A stretch of DNA of 64,000 nucleotides from Austwickia chelonae NBRC 105200 (GCF_000298175.1 NZ_BAGZ01000002.1:113456-177455); one strand, 5' to 3'. Counted from the first letter of the stretch, positions 36,711 through 46,793 are shown. Program-made: numbers and translations. The notes: generated by a model from the sequence alone, not told the origin.

Positions 36711-37508
36711 TCAATATCCGGGCCAGCGTGGCTCACGTTTCTCGACGAAAGCGGCCACCCCTTCGGCCCGGTCGGCGCTGAAGGCTGTCGCCCGCCAGCA
36801 GGCGTCCTCGATCTCCAGGCCGGAACGCAGGTCGACGTCCGCCCCCAATCGCATCGCCCGTTTGGCCTGTCGTAAACCGACCGGGCTGTGCGCGGCGATC
36901 CGATCGGCCAGTTCCAGGGCCTGTTCCCGGGCCTGCCCGGCCGGGGCCAGCAGGTCGACCAGCCCGTACCCGGCGGCTTCGGCAGCGGTCATCCGGTGCG
37001 CGGTGAAGATCAGTCGGGCGGCTTTCGACCAGCCGACACGGCGGGTGAGCAGCTGGGTGCCTCCCCCACCGGGGATGACCCCTACCGAGACCTCCGGCAG
37101 GCCCAGGGTGGCTTCGGCGCCGGCGACGATCAGGTCGCAGGCGAGCGCCAGCTCGTATCCGCCGCCCAAGGCGAAACCGTCCACTGCGGCCACGGCCGGT
37201 ATCGGCAGGTCCAGGATCCCGGTGTACGCCGCTCGGGTCGTCGGCCGTTGTGCGAACAGGTCGGCGTCGGAGAAGGTCTGTCGTTCTTTGAGGTCGGCGC
37301 CTACGCAGAAGGCGCGGGGGTGGCTGCTGGTCAGTACGACGCAGGAGATGCTGCGGTCCTGGGTGAGTTCTGCCGCGGCCTGGGCGATGGCTCGTGCCAT
37401 CGCTGTCGACACCGCGTTCATCGCGTCGGGCCGGTTCAGCACCAGTTCGGCCACCCGGTGCTGAGGGCCGTGGTGGCGCACGGTCACCAGCTGGTCGTGC
37501 TCTGTCAT
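36711..37508 (-). CDS. Enoyl-CoA hydratase/isomerase family protein
   Basis: A 265-residue crotonase. The oxyanion-hole segments are FCVGADLKER and DGFALGGGYELALACD, and EVSVGVIPGGGGTQLLTR carries the Glu region. It has the size and C-terminus (FVEKREPRWPGY) of short-chain enoyl-CoA hydratases in fatty or amino acid breakdown. ATG 37508 overlaps the stop of the cyclase gene (ATGA) with GGAGG upstream; the open frame extending far upstream is spurious. Coupling with a cyclase is odd and may be historical. Confidence 0.92.
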   Translation of the reverse strand: MTEHDQLVTVRHHGPQHRVAELVLNRPDAMNAVSTAMARAIAQAAAELTQDRSISCVVLTSSHPRAFCVGADLKERQTFSDADLFAQRPTTRAAYTGILDLPIPAVAAVDGFALGGGYELALACDLIVAGAEATLGLPEVSVGVIPGGGGTQLLTRRVGWSKAARLIFTAHRMTAAEAAGYGLVDLLAPAGQAREQALELADRIAAHSPVGLRQAKRAMRLGADVDLRSGLEIEDACWRATAFSADRAEGVAAFVEKREPRWPGY

Positions 37509-38635
37509 GACGGGCCTCCACGGGGTGGGTGCGGAAGGGTGTGGCGCAGGTGGGGTACCGGTGAGCGGTCCGGGCGTGGGGGTCCTTCCCGGCCGGGGCG
37601 TATCGCATAGGCCCGGGTGGGTCCGAAGCCGCGAAGTTCCCGGGCCCGTAGCGCGGCCAGTCGGATCCCGCGGTGTTCTTGGAGCCGTTCGCCGGACTGC
37701 ACGTCGGCCAGGGCTGTTCCCGGCCGGGCCAGGCCGGTCAGTCGGGAGGCCCGGTTGACGGTGATGCCGTAGAGGTCGCCCAGTCGGGCCGTGACGGGGC
37801 CGGTGGCCAGGCCGGCTCGTAGGGGTGGCATGTCGCCTTGTTTCGCGTGGACGTCGATGAGGGTCAGGGCGATTCCGGCTGCGGCGTCGGGGGAGGTGCA
37901 GCAGAAGAGGATCTCGTCGCCGACCGTCTTGACGAGTCGTCCGCCGTAGGCAGCGACGGTGTCCGAGGCGGCTGCCTCGAAACGTTGCACCAGTGAGCCG
38001 AGTTCGCGTTCGTCGAGCCGGTGGACGACTCGGGTGAATCCGACCATGTCGGCGAATCCGACGGTCATCTCCATGGCGTCGTTCTCGCGGAGTTCGTCGG
38101 CCTGGGTGCTCAGTTGGGAGACGGTGGCTGCGAGATGGCGGCGCCAGGCGTAGATCAGCAGGGGTTCGAGCTCGTCGGCCAGTTCGCCGGCCAGGGCGGT
38201 CGTGGCCGGGTCTCCGGGACATGGCGGGCCTGCCGGTGTGTCGCAGGTCCGGTCGGGGTTCTCGGGGGCGGCCATCTCTCGGATCAGTTGGGTCTGCCAT
38301 GCGGTCAGTCGGTCCGCGCTGCGTCCGATGGCCCGGGTCATCCCGAGGGCGCGTTCCTCGTCGAGGACGCCGCGGTGGATCAGGCCGACGATCTGGGTGA
38401 GGGCGTCGACGTCGGCGTCGGTGAAGACGGCTTCGGCGTCACCGACGCGGGGGAAGCCCAGTGCGTGCCAGAAACGTCGCGCCGTCGGTAGCGGGATGCC
38501 TGCGGCTGCGCAGACGTCGTCGCGAGCGTATCTGGGCGGACGGCCGGGGTCGCCTCCGGGCGGGGCCGGTGTCGGCACCGCCGCGGAGGGTTCTCGGGGC
38601 GTGGATGCGCTCCCGGCGCCGCTGCCGGTGGTCAT
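37505..38635 (-). CDS. Class III adenylate cyclase with Rv1264-like regulatory domain
   Basis: A 376-residue soluble cyclase. The N-terminal all-helical regulatory domain (about 35-185; FWHALGFPRVGDAEAVFT) resembles the pH-sensing domain of M. tuberculosis Rv1264. The catalytic domain at about 195-345 keeps every key residue: metal Asp in VGFADMVGFT, Lys and Asp in VKTVGDEILF, and transition-state Asn/Arg in VNRASRL. It makes cAMP, probably as a homodimer. It lies between birA and the crotonase gene on the same strand. Confidence 0.92.
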   Translation of the reverse strand: MTTGSGAGSASTPREPSAAVPTPAPPGGDPGRPPRYARDDVCAAAGIPLPTARRFWHALGFPRVGDAEAVFTDADVDALTQIVGLIHRGVLDEERALGMTRAIGRSADRLTAWQTQLIREMAAPENPDRTCDTPAGPPCPGDPATTALAGELADELEPLLIYAWRRHLAATVSQLSTQADELRENDAMEMTVGFADMVGFTRVVHRLDERELGSLVQRFEAAASDTVAAYGGRLVKTVGDEILFCCTSPDAAAGIALTLIDVHAKQGDMPPLRAGLATGPVTARLGDLYGITVNRASRLTGLARPGTALADVQSGERLQEHRGIRLAALRARELRGFGPTRAYAIRPGREGPPRPDRSPVPHLRHTLPHPPRGGPS

Positions 38636-38642
38636 GGGCCGA

Positions 38643-39491
38643 TCATGCCTGATCCTCCTCCGTTCCGGGGCGAACGTGGACGACGTCTCCGGCGGCGAAG
38701 GTGCGGCGGCCGTCGGCGGTGTCCACGACGATTTCTCCGCCGTCGGCGACGTCGACCCCTTGTCCTCGCACTACCAGGTCACCGGGCAGGTGTACGTCGA
38801 TCGCGGCGCCGAGGGTCGAGCAGCACTGTCGGTAGGCCGAGCGCAGCCGTTCGAGGTCTTCTCCTCCTCGGGCCCATTGGGCGTGTCGCGCGGCGAAGGC
38901 GCGGGCGATCGCGATGACGACGTCCCCGCCTCCGGGGAGTTCGCCGTCCGGTCCGCTCAGTCCGGCCAGGGCCAGGGAGGTCGCGGTGGGGACGGGTAGT
39001 TCGTCCTGGGTGAGGGCGATGTTGACCCCGATCCCGGCGACCACCAGTGGTGCTCCGCCGGTGGCGGGGGCGGGAACCGTCTCGCAGAGGATTCCGCACA
39101 CCTTGCCGTACTGCCCGTCGTCCAGGCAGATCAGGACATCATTGGGCCATTTCAGGACGAAACGTGCAGGTGCGCCGGTCAGTTCGCCCAAGGCTTCGGC
39201 CACGGCCAGTCCGGTCGTCAGCGGCAGCCACCCCCAGCTGCGTGGGTCGTCCGCCAGCGGGACGGTCAGTGACATCGCGACCGAGGCGCCCTCCCGGGAC
39301 TCCCACACCCGGGTGTAGCGGCCCCGCCCCTGGGTCTGGCGGCGGGTGGTCACCACCCGCCATGGTTGCGGGTCGGCCGCGGAGACCGCATTGGTCGATC
39401 CGACTTCCTCGTAACAGTCGACCTGTCGCCACGGGCTCTCGGGTGTGACGAGAGTTGCACGTAAAGGATCTTCGCTCAAAGCCATCGGCAT
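38643..39491 (-). CDS. birA: Biotin-[acetyl-CoA-carboxylase] ligase, monofunctional
   Basis: A 282-residue ligase that attaches biotin to the carrier lysine of AccA. The biotin/ATP loop is [12 protein letters not shown], followed by KWPNDVL and VVAGIGVNI. No N-terminal helix-turn-helix is present, so it does not act as repressor. Divergent from accD: 24 bp separate the two start codons. ATG 39491 is preferred because a TAGCCT box sits seven bases upstream; ATG 39485 is also possible. Confidence 0.94.
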   Translation of the reverse strand: MPMALSEDPLRATLVTPESPWRQVDCYEEVGSTNAVSAADPQPWRVVTTRRQTQGRGRYTRVWESREGASVAMSLTVPLADDPRSWGWLPLTTGLAVAEALGELTGAPARFVLKWPNDVLICLDDGQYGKVCGILCETVPAPATGGAPLVVAGIGVNIALTQDELPVPTATSLALAGLSGPDGELPGGGDVVIAIARAFAARHAQWARGGEDLERLRSAYRQCCSTLGAAIDVHLPGDLVVRGQGVDVADGGEIVVDTADGRRTFAAGDVVHVRPGTEEDQA

Positions 39492-39498
39492 GTTCCCA

Positions 39499-39504
39499 AG
39501 GCTA
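39499..39504 (-). promoter_or_regulatory. -10 box of birA, leaderless type
   Basis: TAGCCT on the minus strand, seven nucleotides before the ATG. It overlaps the opposite-strand accD -10 box by two bases. Confidence 0.5.
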
Positions 39505-39508
39505 GGCT
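39503..39508 (+). promoter_or_regulatory. -10 box of accD, leaderless type
   Basis: TAGGCT, seven nucleotides before ATG 39516, overlapping the birA -10 box. Confidence 0.5.
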
Positions 39509-39515
39509 CTCGCCC

Positions 39516-41132
39516 ATGAGCGATGTCGCCCACTCCGAGGACCAGCAGGACCTCCCCGACCTGCACACCACGGCAGGCAAACTCGCCGACTTCCACCGGC
39601 GTAACGACGAACTGCTGCACGCCGGATCGGCCCGGGCCGTGGAGAAACAACACGCCAAGGGCAAGAAGACCGCGCGGGAACGGATCGAGCAGCTCCTCGA
39701 CGAGGACAGCTTCGTCGAACTCGACGGTCTGGCCCGTCACCGGTCGACCAACTTCGGGCAGGAACGCAATCGTCCTTACGGGGACGGCGTCATCACCGGA
39801 TATGGCACCGTCGACCACCGTCCGGTGTGCGTCTTCGCTCAGGATTTCACCGTCTTCGGCGGCTCCCTGGGTGAGGTCTTCGGGGAGAAGATCGTCAAGG
39901 TGATGGACCTGGCGTTGAAGATCGGCTGCCCGGTCATCGGGATCAACGACTCCGGTGGTGCCCGCATCCAGGAGGGGGTCGCCTCGCTGGCGATGTACGG
40001 CGAGATCTTCCGCCGGAACGTGCGGGCCTCCGGCGTGGTCCCGCAGATCAGCCTGATCATGGGGCCGTGCGCGGGTGGCGCCGTCTATTCCCCGGCGATC
40101 ACCGATTTCATCGTCATGGTCGACCAGACCTCGCACATGTTCATCACCGGCCCGGATGTCATCAAGACGGTCACCGGTGAGGACGTGGCCTTCGAGGATC
40201 TCGGTGGCGCGCAGGCGCACAACACGAAGTCCGGTGCGGCCCACTACGCGGCGTCCGACGAGGACGATGCCATCGAGTACGTGCGTGAGCTGTTGTCCTA
40301 CCTGCCGCAGAACAACCTGGAGGAACCGGTCGTCTACGGTTTCGACCCCGTCCCCGAGGTGACCCCGCAGGACGAGGAGCTGAACACCTTCATCCCGGAT
40401 TCGCCGAACACTCCGTACGACATGCACACCGTCATCGAGACCGTTCTCGACGACGGGGCTTTCACGGAAGTCCACGCCCTGTTCGCGCCGAACATCATCT
40501 GCGGGTTCGGTCGGGTCGAAGGACGCAGTGTCGGCGTGGTCGCGAACCAGCCCATGCAGTTCGCGGGCACCTTGGACATCGATGCCTCGGAGAAGGCCGC
40601 CCGGTTCGTCCGTACCTGTGACGCCTTCCATGTCCCCGTGCTGACCTTCGTCGACGTGCCCGGGTTCCTGCCCGGCACCGACCAGGAGTGGAATGGCATC
40701 ATCCGTCGGGGTGCGAAGTTGATCTACGCCTACGCGGAGGCGACCGTGCCGCTGGTCACCGTCATCACCCGTAAGGCCTACGGTGGCGCCTACGACGTGA
40801 TGGGTTCGAAGCATCTGGGAGCGGATGTGAACCTCGCCTGGCCGACCGCGCAGATCGCGGTGATGGGCGCCCAGGGCGCGGTCAACATCCTGTACCGCAA
40901 GCAGCTCGCCGAGGCTGCCGCGCAGGGGCGGGACGTGGAGGCCGCCCGCCGGGAGTTCATCGAGCAGTACGAGACGACCCTGGCGAATCCGTACACCGCG
41001 GCGGAGCGCGGTTATATCGACGCGGTCATCGAACCCGCACAGACCCGGGTCCAGGTCGTGAAGGCCTTGCGCGCCTTGCGTTCCAAGCAGGAGAAGCTGC
41101 CGGCGAAGAAGCACGGGAACATCCCGTTGTGA
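39516..41132 (+). CDS. accD5: Acyl-CoA (propionyl/acetyl-CoA) carboxylase beta subunit
   Basis: A 538-residue carboxyltransferase with two crotonase-fold halves ([39 protein letters not shown]; then [19 protein letters not shown] and [13 protein letters not shown]). It transfers CO2 from carboxybiotin on AccA to propionyl- or acetyl-CoA. Context with birA, accE, maf and accA matches the mycobacterial accD5 locus. The ending AKKHGNIPL is typical of AccD5/PccB. Leaderless start. Confidence 0.94.
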   Translation: MSDVAHSEDQQDLPDLHTTAGKLADFHRRNDELLHAGSARAVEKQHAKGKKTARERIEQLLDEDSFVELDGLARHRSTNFGQERNRPYGDGVITGYGTVDHRPVCVFAQDFTVFGGSLGEVFGEKIVKVMDLALKIGCPVIGINDSGGARIQEGVASLAMYGEIFRRNVRASGVVPQISLIMGPCAGGAVYSPAITDFIVMVDQTSHMFITGPDVIKTVTGEDVAFEDLGGAQAHNTKSGAAHYAASDEDDAIEYVRELLSYLPQNNLEEPVVYGFDPVPEVTPQDEELNTFIPDSPNTPYDMHTVIETVLDDGAFTEVHALFAPNIICGFGRVEGRSVGVVANQPMQFAGTLDIDASEKAARFVRTCDAFHVPVLTFVDVPGFLPGTDQEWNGIIRRGAKLIYAYAEATVPLVTVITRKAYGGAYDVMGSKHLGADVNLAWPTAQIAVMGAQGAVNILYRKQLAEAAAQGRDVEAARREFIEQYETTLANPYTAAERGYIDAVIEPAQTRVQVVKALRALRSKQEKLPAKKHGNIPL

Positions 41133-41203
41133 GCGTCCGCGCCGACCGGTCGGAGAGGACGGCCGGTCGGTGTCGGCCACGAATCGAAGGTGGAGGGATC
41201 AGG

Positions 41204-41422
41204 ATGGGCGACGACGGGACGAGGACGGACGAGGTCTCTTTCCTGCGGGTGGAACGGGGCCGTCCCACCGAGGAGGAGCTCGCGGCGGTGGCCGTGGTGC
41301 TGGCCGCGGTGGCCGGGGGCGCGGCCCAGGAGTCTCCGCTGGCCCGTCGGGGTTGGTCCCATCGGGCCAGGACGTTCAACACCGGAGCGGTGCGGGGGTC
41401 CGGTTGGGGTGGGACGAGCTGA
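41204..41422 (+). CDS. accE: Acyl-CoA carboxylase epsilon subunit
   Basis: A 72-residue actinobacterial AccE: VSFLRVERGRPTEEELAAVA followed by an Ala-rich helix and a Trp/Arg-rich end (RRGWSHRARTFN). It stabilises and activates the AccA-AccD complex. ATG 41204 with GGAGGG six bases upstream is chosen over an overlapping GTG at 41129 that would add 25 poorly conserved residues. Confidence 0.88.
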   Translation: MGDDGTRTDEVSFLRVERGRPTEEELAAVAVVLAAVAGGAAQESPLARRGWSHRARTFNTGAVRGSGWGGTS

Positions 41423-41486
41423 TTCCCCTCCGGGAGCGCGACGCGCTGATCTGCATGAAGTCCGCTGTGCGACAGTCTTCCTGGGA

Positions 41487-41492
41487 TAGGTT
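41487..41492 (+). promoter_or_regulatory. -10 box of the DUF885 gene, leaderless type
   Basis: TAGGTT, six nucleotides before the GTG at 41499. Confidence 0.5.
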
Positions 41493-41498
41493 CGGCCC

Positions 41499-43169
41499 GT
41501 GATCCACTCCACTTCCTCCCCCCGCCCCACCACCGAGGTCGACCGGATCGCCGAGGAATATGTCGACAAAGTCATCGAGCTGAGCCCGCTCACGGCCACC
41601 CAGTTCGGCATCCCCGGCGAGCACGACGGCTACGACGACTTCTCCCCAGAGGGCTGGGCCGCCCTCGCCGATCTGCGCCGCCACACCCTGGGCGCCCTCG
41701 ACCGCGCCGCCTGCCAGGACGATGTCGACCGGGTGACCGTCGACGCCATGCGGGAACGCCTCGGCCTCGAGGAGGAGATCCACGACGCCGACCTCGACCT
41801 GGCCGAGATGAACAATCTGGCCAGCCCGATGCAGGCCATCCGCGACGTCCTCGACCTCATGCCGACCTCCACCGGGGAGGAACTCGCCGTCCTCGCCCGA
41901 CGGATGGGACATATCCCCGACGCCTTGGACCAATGGCACATCTCCGTCCGGGAAGCGGCTTCACGCGGTCGCACCCCTGTCCGACGCCAGGTCGAGACCT
42001 GCCTGGGACAGGCCCGCGAGCTCGCCGGGGACAACGGATACTTCGCCACCGTCGCCGCTCTCGCCGGGGAGGACGACCGGATCCGCGGCCTCCTCGCCGA
42101 GGGCGCCCGGGAAGCCCGACGTGGGTACGGCGAACTCGCCGAGAAGCTCTCGGCCCTCCTGCCCGGCGCCACCGAACGGGATGCCGTCGGCCCGGAGACC
42201 TACGCGCTGGTCTCCCGCCATTTCCTGGGCGCCGCCGTGGACCTGGCGGAGACCTACGCCTGGGGGCAGGAGGAGCTGGCCCGCATCGACGCGCTCATGC
42301 ACCGGGTCGCCGGGCAGGTCCGTGACGGTGCCAGCCCGGCCGAGGCGGCCGATCTCCTCGACGACGACCCCCGTTACCGACTGGAGGGCACGGACGCCTT
42401 GCAGGCGTGGATGCAGGAACGGGCCGATGCGGCGATCGACGCTCTGGCCGGGACCCACTTCGACATCCCGGACCCGGTGCGTCGGATCGAATGCCGGATC
42501 GCCCCCACCCAGACCGGAGGCATCTACTACACCGGCCCTTCCGACGACTTCTCCCGGCCGGGACGGATGTGGTGGTCGGTCCCCAAGGGGGTCACCACAT
42601 TCGGCACCTGGCGTGAGTTGACCACCGTCTACCACGAAGGGGTGCCCGGACATCATCTCCAAGTCGGTCAGACCGTCTACCGGTCGGATCTGTTGAACCG
42701 GTGGCGGCGGCTCATGTCGTGGACCTCCGGCCACGGTGAGGGGTGGGCGCTCTACGCGGAGCGGCTCATGGAGGAGCTGGGGTTCCTGGACGACCCGGGC
42801 AATCTGCTCGGCATGTTGGACGGGCAGTCCATGCGCGCTGCCCGTGTCGTCCTGGACATCGGCCTGCACTGCGAGTTCGAAGCTCCGGCCGAGGTCGGTG
42901 GCGGGTCGTGGGACTACGACAAGGCGTGGGCCTTCCTGCAGAGGCATGCCAACATGCAGGAGTCCTTCCTCCGTTTCGAGCTGGACCGTTATCTGGGGTG
43001 GCCCGGTCAGGCCCCTTCGTACAAGGTCGGCGAACGCATCTGGTTGCAGTTGCGTGAGGAGGTTCGGCGCCGGGAGGCGGATGCCTTCGACCTGAAAGCC
43101 TTCCATCGGCGGGCCTTGGACATCGGGGGCGTCGGTCTGGATGTCTTCCGCCGTACAGTGCTGGCGTGA
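41499..43169 (+). CDS. DUF885 family zinc-peptidase-like protein
   Basis: A 556-residue, mostly helical protein with no signal peptide. The HEGVPGHHLQ motif near residue 381 and the later SGHGEGWALYAE contribute likely zinc ligands, in the gluzincin style. DUF885 proteins are annotated as putative carboxypeptidases or dipeptidases; activity is mostly untested. GTG start preceded by a leaderless-type -10. Overlaps maf by four bases. Confidence 0.88.
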   Translation: MIHSTSSPRPTTEVDRIAEEYVDKVIELSPLTATQFGIPGEHDGYDDFSPEGWAALADLRRHTLGALDRAACQDDVDRVTVDAMRERLGLEEEIHDADLDLAEMNNLASPMQAIRDVLDLMPTSTGEELAVLARRMGHIPDALDQWHISVREAASRGRTPVRRQVETCLGQARELAGDNGYFATVAALAGEDDRIRGLLAEGAREARRGYGELAEKLSALLPGATERDAVGPETYALVSRHFLGAAVDLAETYAWGQEELARIDALMHRVAGQVRDGASPAEAADLLDDDPRYRLEGTDALQAWMQERADAAIDALAGTHFDIPDPVRRIECRIAPTQTGGIYYTGPSDDFSRPGRMWWSVPKGVTTFGTWRELTTVYHEGVPGHHLQVGQTVYRSDLLNRWRRLMSWTSGHGEGWALYAERLMEELGFLDDPGNLLGMLDGQSMRAARVVLDIGLHCEFEAPAEVGGGSWDYDKAWAFLQRHANMQESFLRFELDRYLGWPGQAPSYKVGERIWLQLREEVRRREADAFDLKAFHRRALDIGGVGLDVFRRTVLA

Positions 43170-43894
43170 ACGCTACGACTGATCCACGACCTTCCTCCGT
43201 CCGGCCCGATGATCGGCCGGTGACGCTGGTGTTGGCCTCGGCGTCGCCTGCTCGGGCGGCGACCTTGCGTGCCGCCGGGGTCACCGCCCGGGTGGTGGTC
43301 TCCGCGGTGGACGAGGACGCGGTGCTCGCCCGGGCCGAGGAGGTCCACGGCTCCCTCGAACCCGCCGATGCGGCGTTGGTCCTGGCCCGGGCCAAGTGCG
43401 AGGAGGTCGCGGCCCGGCTGGACGTCGAGGGCGGGGACGTCGACCTGGTGGTCCTGGGGTGTGATTCGCTCTTCGAAGTGGACGGTCGGGCGTACGGCAA
43501 GCCGGTTTCGGCGGAGGATGCGGTGGCGCGGTGGCGGGCCATGTCGGGGAACACCGGGCAGTTGCACACGGGGCATTGGTTGATCGACCTGCGGGACGAG
43601 GAGGCCGGAGGGACCGGGGCGACCTTGGGATGCACGGTCACCACCGAGGTCTCGTTCGCCCGGGTGGGGGACGCCGAGATCGAGGCCTATGTCGCGACCG
43701 GTGAGCCGCTTGCGTGCGCGGGCGCTTTCACCGTGGACGGCCTGGGTGGGGCTTTTGTCACCGGGGTGCGCGGGGACCATCACAATGTGGTCGGCCTGTC
43801 CCTGCCCGAGTTGCGGGTGCTGCTCGCCGAGATCGGGATTCCCTGGCCGGCGTTGTGGTCCTCGACGCAGACCGCGGACGTCCTGCCGGGCTGA
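43166..43894 (+). CDS. maf: Maf-type nucleoside triphosphate pyrophosphatase
   Basis: A 242-residue house-cleaning enzyme with ASASPARAATLRAAG near the N-terminus and the catalytic region VLGCDSLFEVDGRAYGKP. It hydrolyses non-canonical or methylated dTTP/UTP-type nucleotides. Slightly long for the family because of a 20-residue unconserved N-terminus. GTG 43166 overlaps the DUF885 stop. Position after accE fits the mycobacterial order. Confidence 0.92.
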   Translation: MNATTDPRPSSVRPDDRPVTLVLASASPARAATLRAAGVTARVVVSAVDEDAVLARAEEVHGSLEPADAALVLARAKCEEVAARLDVEGGDVDLVVLGCDSLFEVDGRAYGKPVSAEDAVARWRAMSGNTGQLHTGHWLIDLRDEEAGGTGATLGCTVTTEVSFARVGDAEIEAYVATGEPLACAGAFTVDGLGGAFVTGVRGDHHNVVGLSLPELRVLLAEIGIPWPALWSSTQTADVLPG

Positions 43895-43970
43895 TCGGGG
43901 CTCCTCGCTCCGAGCGATGCCGCTGGTGGGGCCGGAGCGGATTCGGTGCCCGGCCGGGGTCAGTCCGGAC

Positions 43971-45563
43971 TCAGACCGGGGAGATGCCGTGGCGTCGGTC
44001 GCTGAAGGAGCGGTCCCGGCGGGAGGCGTAGGTCAGGCGTCTGATCAGGTCGTCGCGTAACCGGTCGGCTTCGACGACGTCGTCCAGGACCAGGTCGCTG
44101 GCCAACCGTTCGAGGTCGACGTCCTGTTCGTATTCCTCCCGTCGGGCGGCGACGAAGGCGTCCCGTTCGGCGGGGTCGGTGATCTCGGCGACCTTGTTGG
44201 CGTAGACGGCGTTGACGGCGGCTTCGGGTCCCATGACGGCGATCCGGGCGGTGGGCAGGGCGATGGTGGCGTCAGGGCCGAACCCTGGGCCGGCCATGGC
44301 GTAGAGACCGGCCCCGTAGGCCTTGCGGACGACGACGCAGATCTGCGGCACGGTCGCTTCGGAGACCGCGCTGACCATCTTGGCGCCGTGTCGGATGATG
44401 CCGGCTTGTTCGACCTGGGATCCGATCATGAATCCGGGGACGTCGGCCAGGTAGATCAGGGGGATGGAGAAGGCGTCGCAGAGGTGGACGAAGCGGGCGG
44501 CCTTGTCGGCGCTGTCGACGAAGAGCACCCCGCCTTTGACGGCGGAGTTGTTGGCGACGAGGCCTATGGTGCGTCCGTCGAGGCGGGCCAGGCCGATGAC
44601 CAGTTCGGGGGCGAAGAGGGCTTTGATCTCGAAGAAGCTGTCTTCGTCGGCCAGGCCTTCGATGACCTCGCGGATGTCGAAGGGGACGGATTCGGTCTCC
44701 GGCACGGTGTCGGCGCGTAGTGGCCGGGCCGGTTCCTCGGCGGCGTAGATCGGGGGGATGTCACGCCAGGTGGCGGGCAGGTAGGAGAAGTAGAGCTTGG
44801 CGAGTTCGATGGCTTCTTCGTCGTCCTCGGCGAGGAGGTCGCCGCAGCCGGAGGTGGTGCAGTGCATCCGGGCGCCGCCCATCTCCTCGAGGGTGACCTG
44901 TTCCCCGATGACCATCTCGGCCATGCGGGGGCTGCCCAGGTACATGGAGGCATTGCCGTCGACCATGATGACCAGGTCGGTGAAGGCGGGGATATAGGCG
45001 CCACCGGCGGCACTCGGTCCGAACAGGCAGCAGATCTGCGGGACCCGGCCGGACAGGGCGACCTGGTTGTGGAAGATGCGTCCGGCTCCGCGGCGGCCGG
45101 GGAAGAGGTCGACCTGGTCGGTGATGCGGGCTCCTGCGGAGTCGACGAACCAGAAGATCGGTAGTTCTTCCCGGAGCGCGGATTCGGTGGCTCGGATGAT
45201 CTTCTCCACTGTTCGGGCGCCCCATGAGCCGGCTTTCACCGAGGGGTCGTTGGCGACGACGATCGCGGGGCGTCCGTCGACGGTGCCGCGTCCGGTGACC
45301 ACGCCGTCGGCGGGCAGTGTCCCGCCGGCGAGGGCGTGGGCGTAGCGTCCGTCCTCGACGAAGCTGCCGTCGTCGAAGAGCATGGCGACCCGGTCGCGGA
45401 CGAACATTTTTCCTTGGGCGTCCAGTTTCGTTCTCGCCCTGGGGTTCAGTTCTGCTGTGGAGTCGTGCGCGGCGTTCAGGCGCGCGCGGATGTCGCCGAC
45501 GCGGGGATCCGGTTCGCGGCGGGGTGTGGGGTATTCCGCGAAGGTCTTCCTGCCGGGGTTCAT
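43971..45563 (-). CDS. Acyl-CoA carboxylase carboxyltransferase, methylcrotonyl-CoA carboxylase-like
   Basis: A 530-residue second carboxyltransferase (VDSAGARITDQVDLFPGRRG; FGPSAAGGAYIPAFTDLVIM; DVPGFMIGSQVEQAGIIRHG; GAGLYAMAGPGF). The 'EQAGIIRHGAKM' and 'GAGLYAM' blocks resemble AccD1/methylcrotonyl-CoA carboxylase beta rather than AccD5. It follows an acyl-CoA dehydrogenase gene by 42 bp, an arrangement seen in leucine breakdown. No second biotin subunit is present in this window, so it may share AccA at 57.7 kb. The exact acyl-CoA is uncertain. Confidence 0.85.
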   Translation of the reverse strand: MNPGRKTFAEYPTPRREPDPRVGDIRARLNAAHDSTAELNPRARTKLDAQGKMFVRDRVAMLFDDGSFVEDGRYAHALAGGTLPADGVVTGRGTVDGRPAIVVANDPSVKAGSWGARTVEKIIRATESALREELPIFWFVDSAGARITDQVDLFPGRRGAGRIFHNQVALSGRVPQICCLFGPSAAGGAYIPAFTDLVIMVDGNASMYLGSPRMAEMVIGEQVTLEEMGGARMHCTTSGCGDLLAEDDEEAIELAKLYFSYLPATWRDIPPIYAAEEPARPLRADTVPETESVPFDIREVIEGLADEDSFFEIKALFAPELVIGLARLDGRTIGLVANNSAVKGGVLFVDSADKAARFVHLCDAFSIPLIYLADVPGFMIGSQVEQAGIIRHGAKMVSAVSEATVPQICVVVRKAYGAGLYAMAGPGFGPDATIALPTARIAVMGPEAAVNAVYANKVAEITDPAERDAFVAARREEYEQDVDLERLASDLVLDDVVEADRLRDDLIRRLTYASRRDRSFSDRRHGISPV

Positions 45564-45605
45564 CTGTTCTCCTTGGCTGTGTCCCGGGGGCGGTGTCTCC
45601 GTGGC

Positions 45606-46793
45606 TCAGGAGGGCAGGCCGAGTCCTCGGGCGATGAGCATGCGTTGTACTTCGGAGGTGCCTTCGCCGATTTCCAGGATTTTGGCGTCGCGGTAGAACC
45701 GGGCAACGGGGTAGTCCTCCATGAAGCCGTTGCCGCCGAAGATCTGGGTGGCGATGCGGGTCGCGGTGACGGCGGATTCGCTGGTGTAGAGCTTGGCGAC
45801 GGCGGCGGCCTGTTTGAATTCGGCGGTGGTGACCTGTCCGGCGGCCATGGCGTCCTTCATGGCGGCGGCCTTGTAGGTGAGCAGGCTGCTGGCTTCGGCC
45901 ATGACCTGCAGGTCGGCGATCTGGAAGCTGACGCCTTGGTAGCTGGCGATGGGGCGGCCGAAGGATTGTCTGTTCTTGGCGTAGTCGACGCATTCCTCCA
46001 CCATCCGGCGGACGCATCCGGTGGCCAGGGCTGCGATGGCGACGCGGCCGTCGTCGAGGGTGGCGAGGAATTGTCCGTATCCTCGGCCTCGGGTGCCGAG
46101 CAGGTTCTCCTGGGGGACGCGGACCGAGTCGAGGGTGAGCCCGTGGGTGTCGGAGATCCACCAGCCGAGTTTGTCGTAGGGGGGTTCGACGGTGAGCCCG
46201 TCGGTGCCTGAGGGGATCATGATGGTGCTGATCTCGGCGCGGCCGTCGTCGCGGGTGCCGGTGCGTGCGGTGACGGTGACGACGGAGGTGAGGGGGGTGC
46301 CGGAGTTGGTGATGAAGGCTTTGGCGCCGTCGACGATCCAGGAGTCGCCGTCGAGGGTTGCTCTGGTGCGGGTGCTCCCGGCGTCGGATCCGGCTTCGGG
46401 TTCGGTGAGTCCGAAGCCGGCGAGGGCTCGGCCGGTGGCGAGGTCGGGCAGGAAGTGTGTTTTCTGTTCTTCGGTGCCGTAGGTCAGGATCGGGTTGATG
46501 CCCAGGCCGACGCCGGCTTCGAGGGTGATCCCGATGGATTGGTCGACCCGTCCGAGTTCTTCGATGGCCAGGCAGAGGTAGGTGAAGGGTCCGTCTTCGG
46601 GGGTCATTCCGGCGCCTTCGTATTCTTCGGGGACGACCAGTCCGAAGAGTCCGAGCTCGCCCATCTGGGGGATGAGTTCGGCGGGGAATCGTTGTTCCTT
46701 GGTCCAGCGGGCGACATGGGGTTCGATCTCGGCGGTGGCGAAGTCCCTGATGTGGGCGCGGAATTCCTCGTGGTCGGCGGAGAGCTCGTACAT
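45606..46793 (-). CDS. Acyl-CoA dehydrogenase
   Basis: A 395-residue FAD flavoenzyme with the usual three-domain fold (FGLTEPEAGSDAG, WIVDGAKAFITNSG, IFGGNGFMEDYPVARFYRDA). The Glu of EIGEGTSEVQRMLIARGLG is the usual position of the catalytic base in short-chain members. Adjacent carboxyltransferase suggests isovaleryl- or 2-methylbutyryl-type substrates. ATG 46793 is used; GTG 46802 would add three residues. The 262 bp upstream contain no gene. Confidence 0.92.
   Translation of the reverse strand: MYELSADHEEFRAHIRDFATAEIEPHVARWTKEQRFPAELIPQMGELGLFGLVVPEEYEGAGMTPEDGPFTYLCLAIEELGRVDQSIGITLEAGVGLGINPILTYGTEEQKTHFLPDLATGRALAGFGLTEPEAGSDAGSTRTRATLDGDSWIVDGAKAFITNSGTPLTSVVTVTARTGTRDDGRAEISTIMIPSGTDGLTVEPPYDKLGWWISDTHGLTLDSVRVPQENLLGTRGRGYGQFLATLDDGRVAIAALATGCVRRMVEECVDYAKNRQSFGRPIASYQGVSFQIADLQVMAEASSLLTYKAAAMKDAMAAGQVTTAEFKQAAAVAKLYTSESAVTATRIATQIFGGNGFMEDYPVARFYRDAKILEIGEGTSEVQRMLIARGLGLPS

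Noticed and set aside
39492..41180. Upstream continuation of the birA frame across accD
   Set aside because: Antisense to accD, with no similarity. BirA begins at about 39491.
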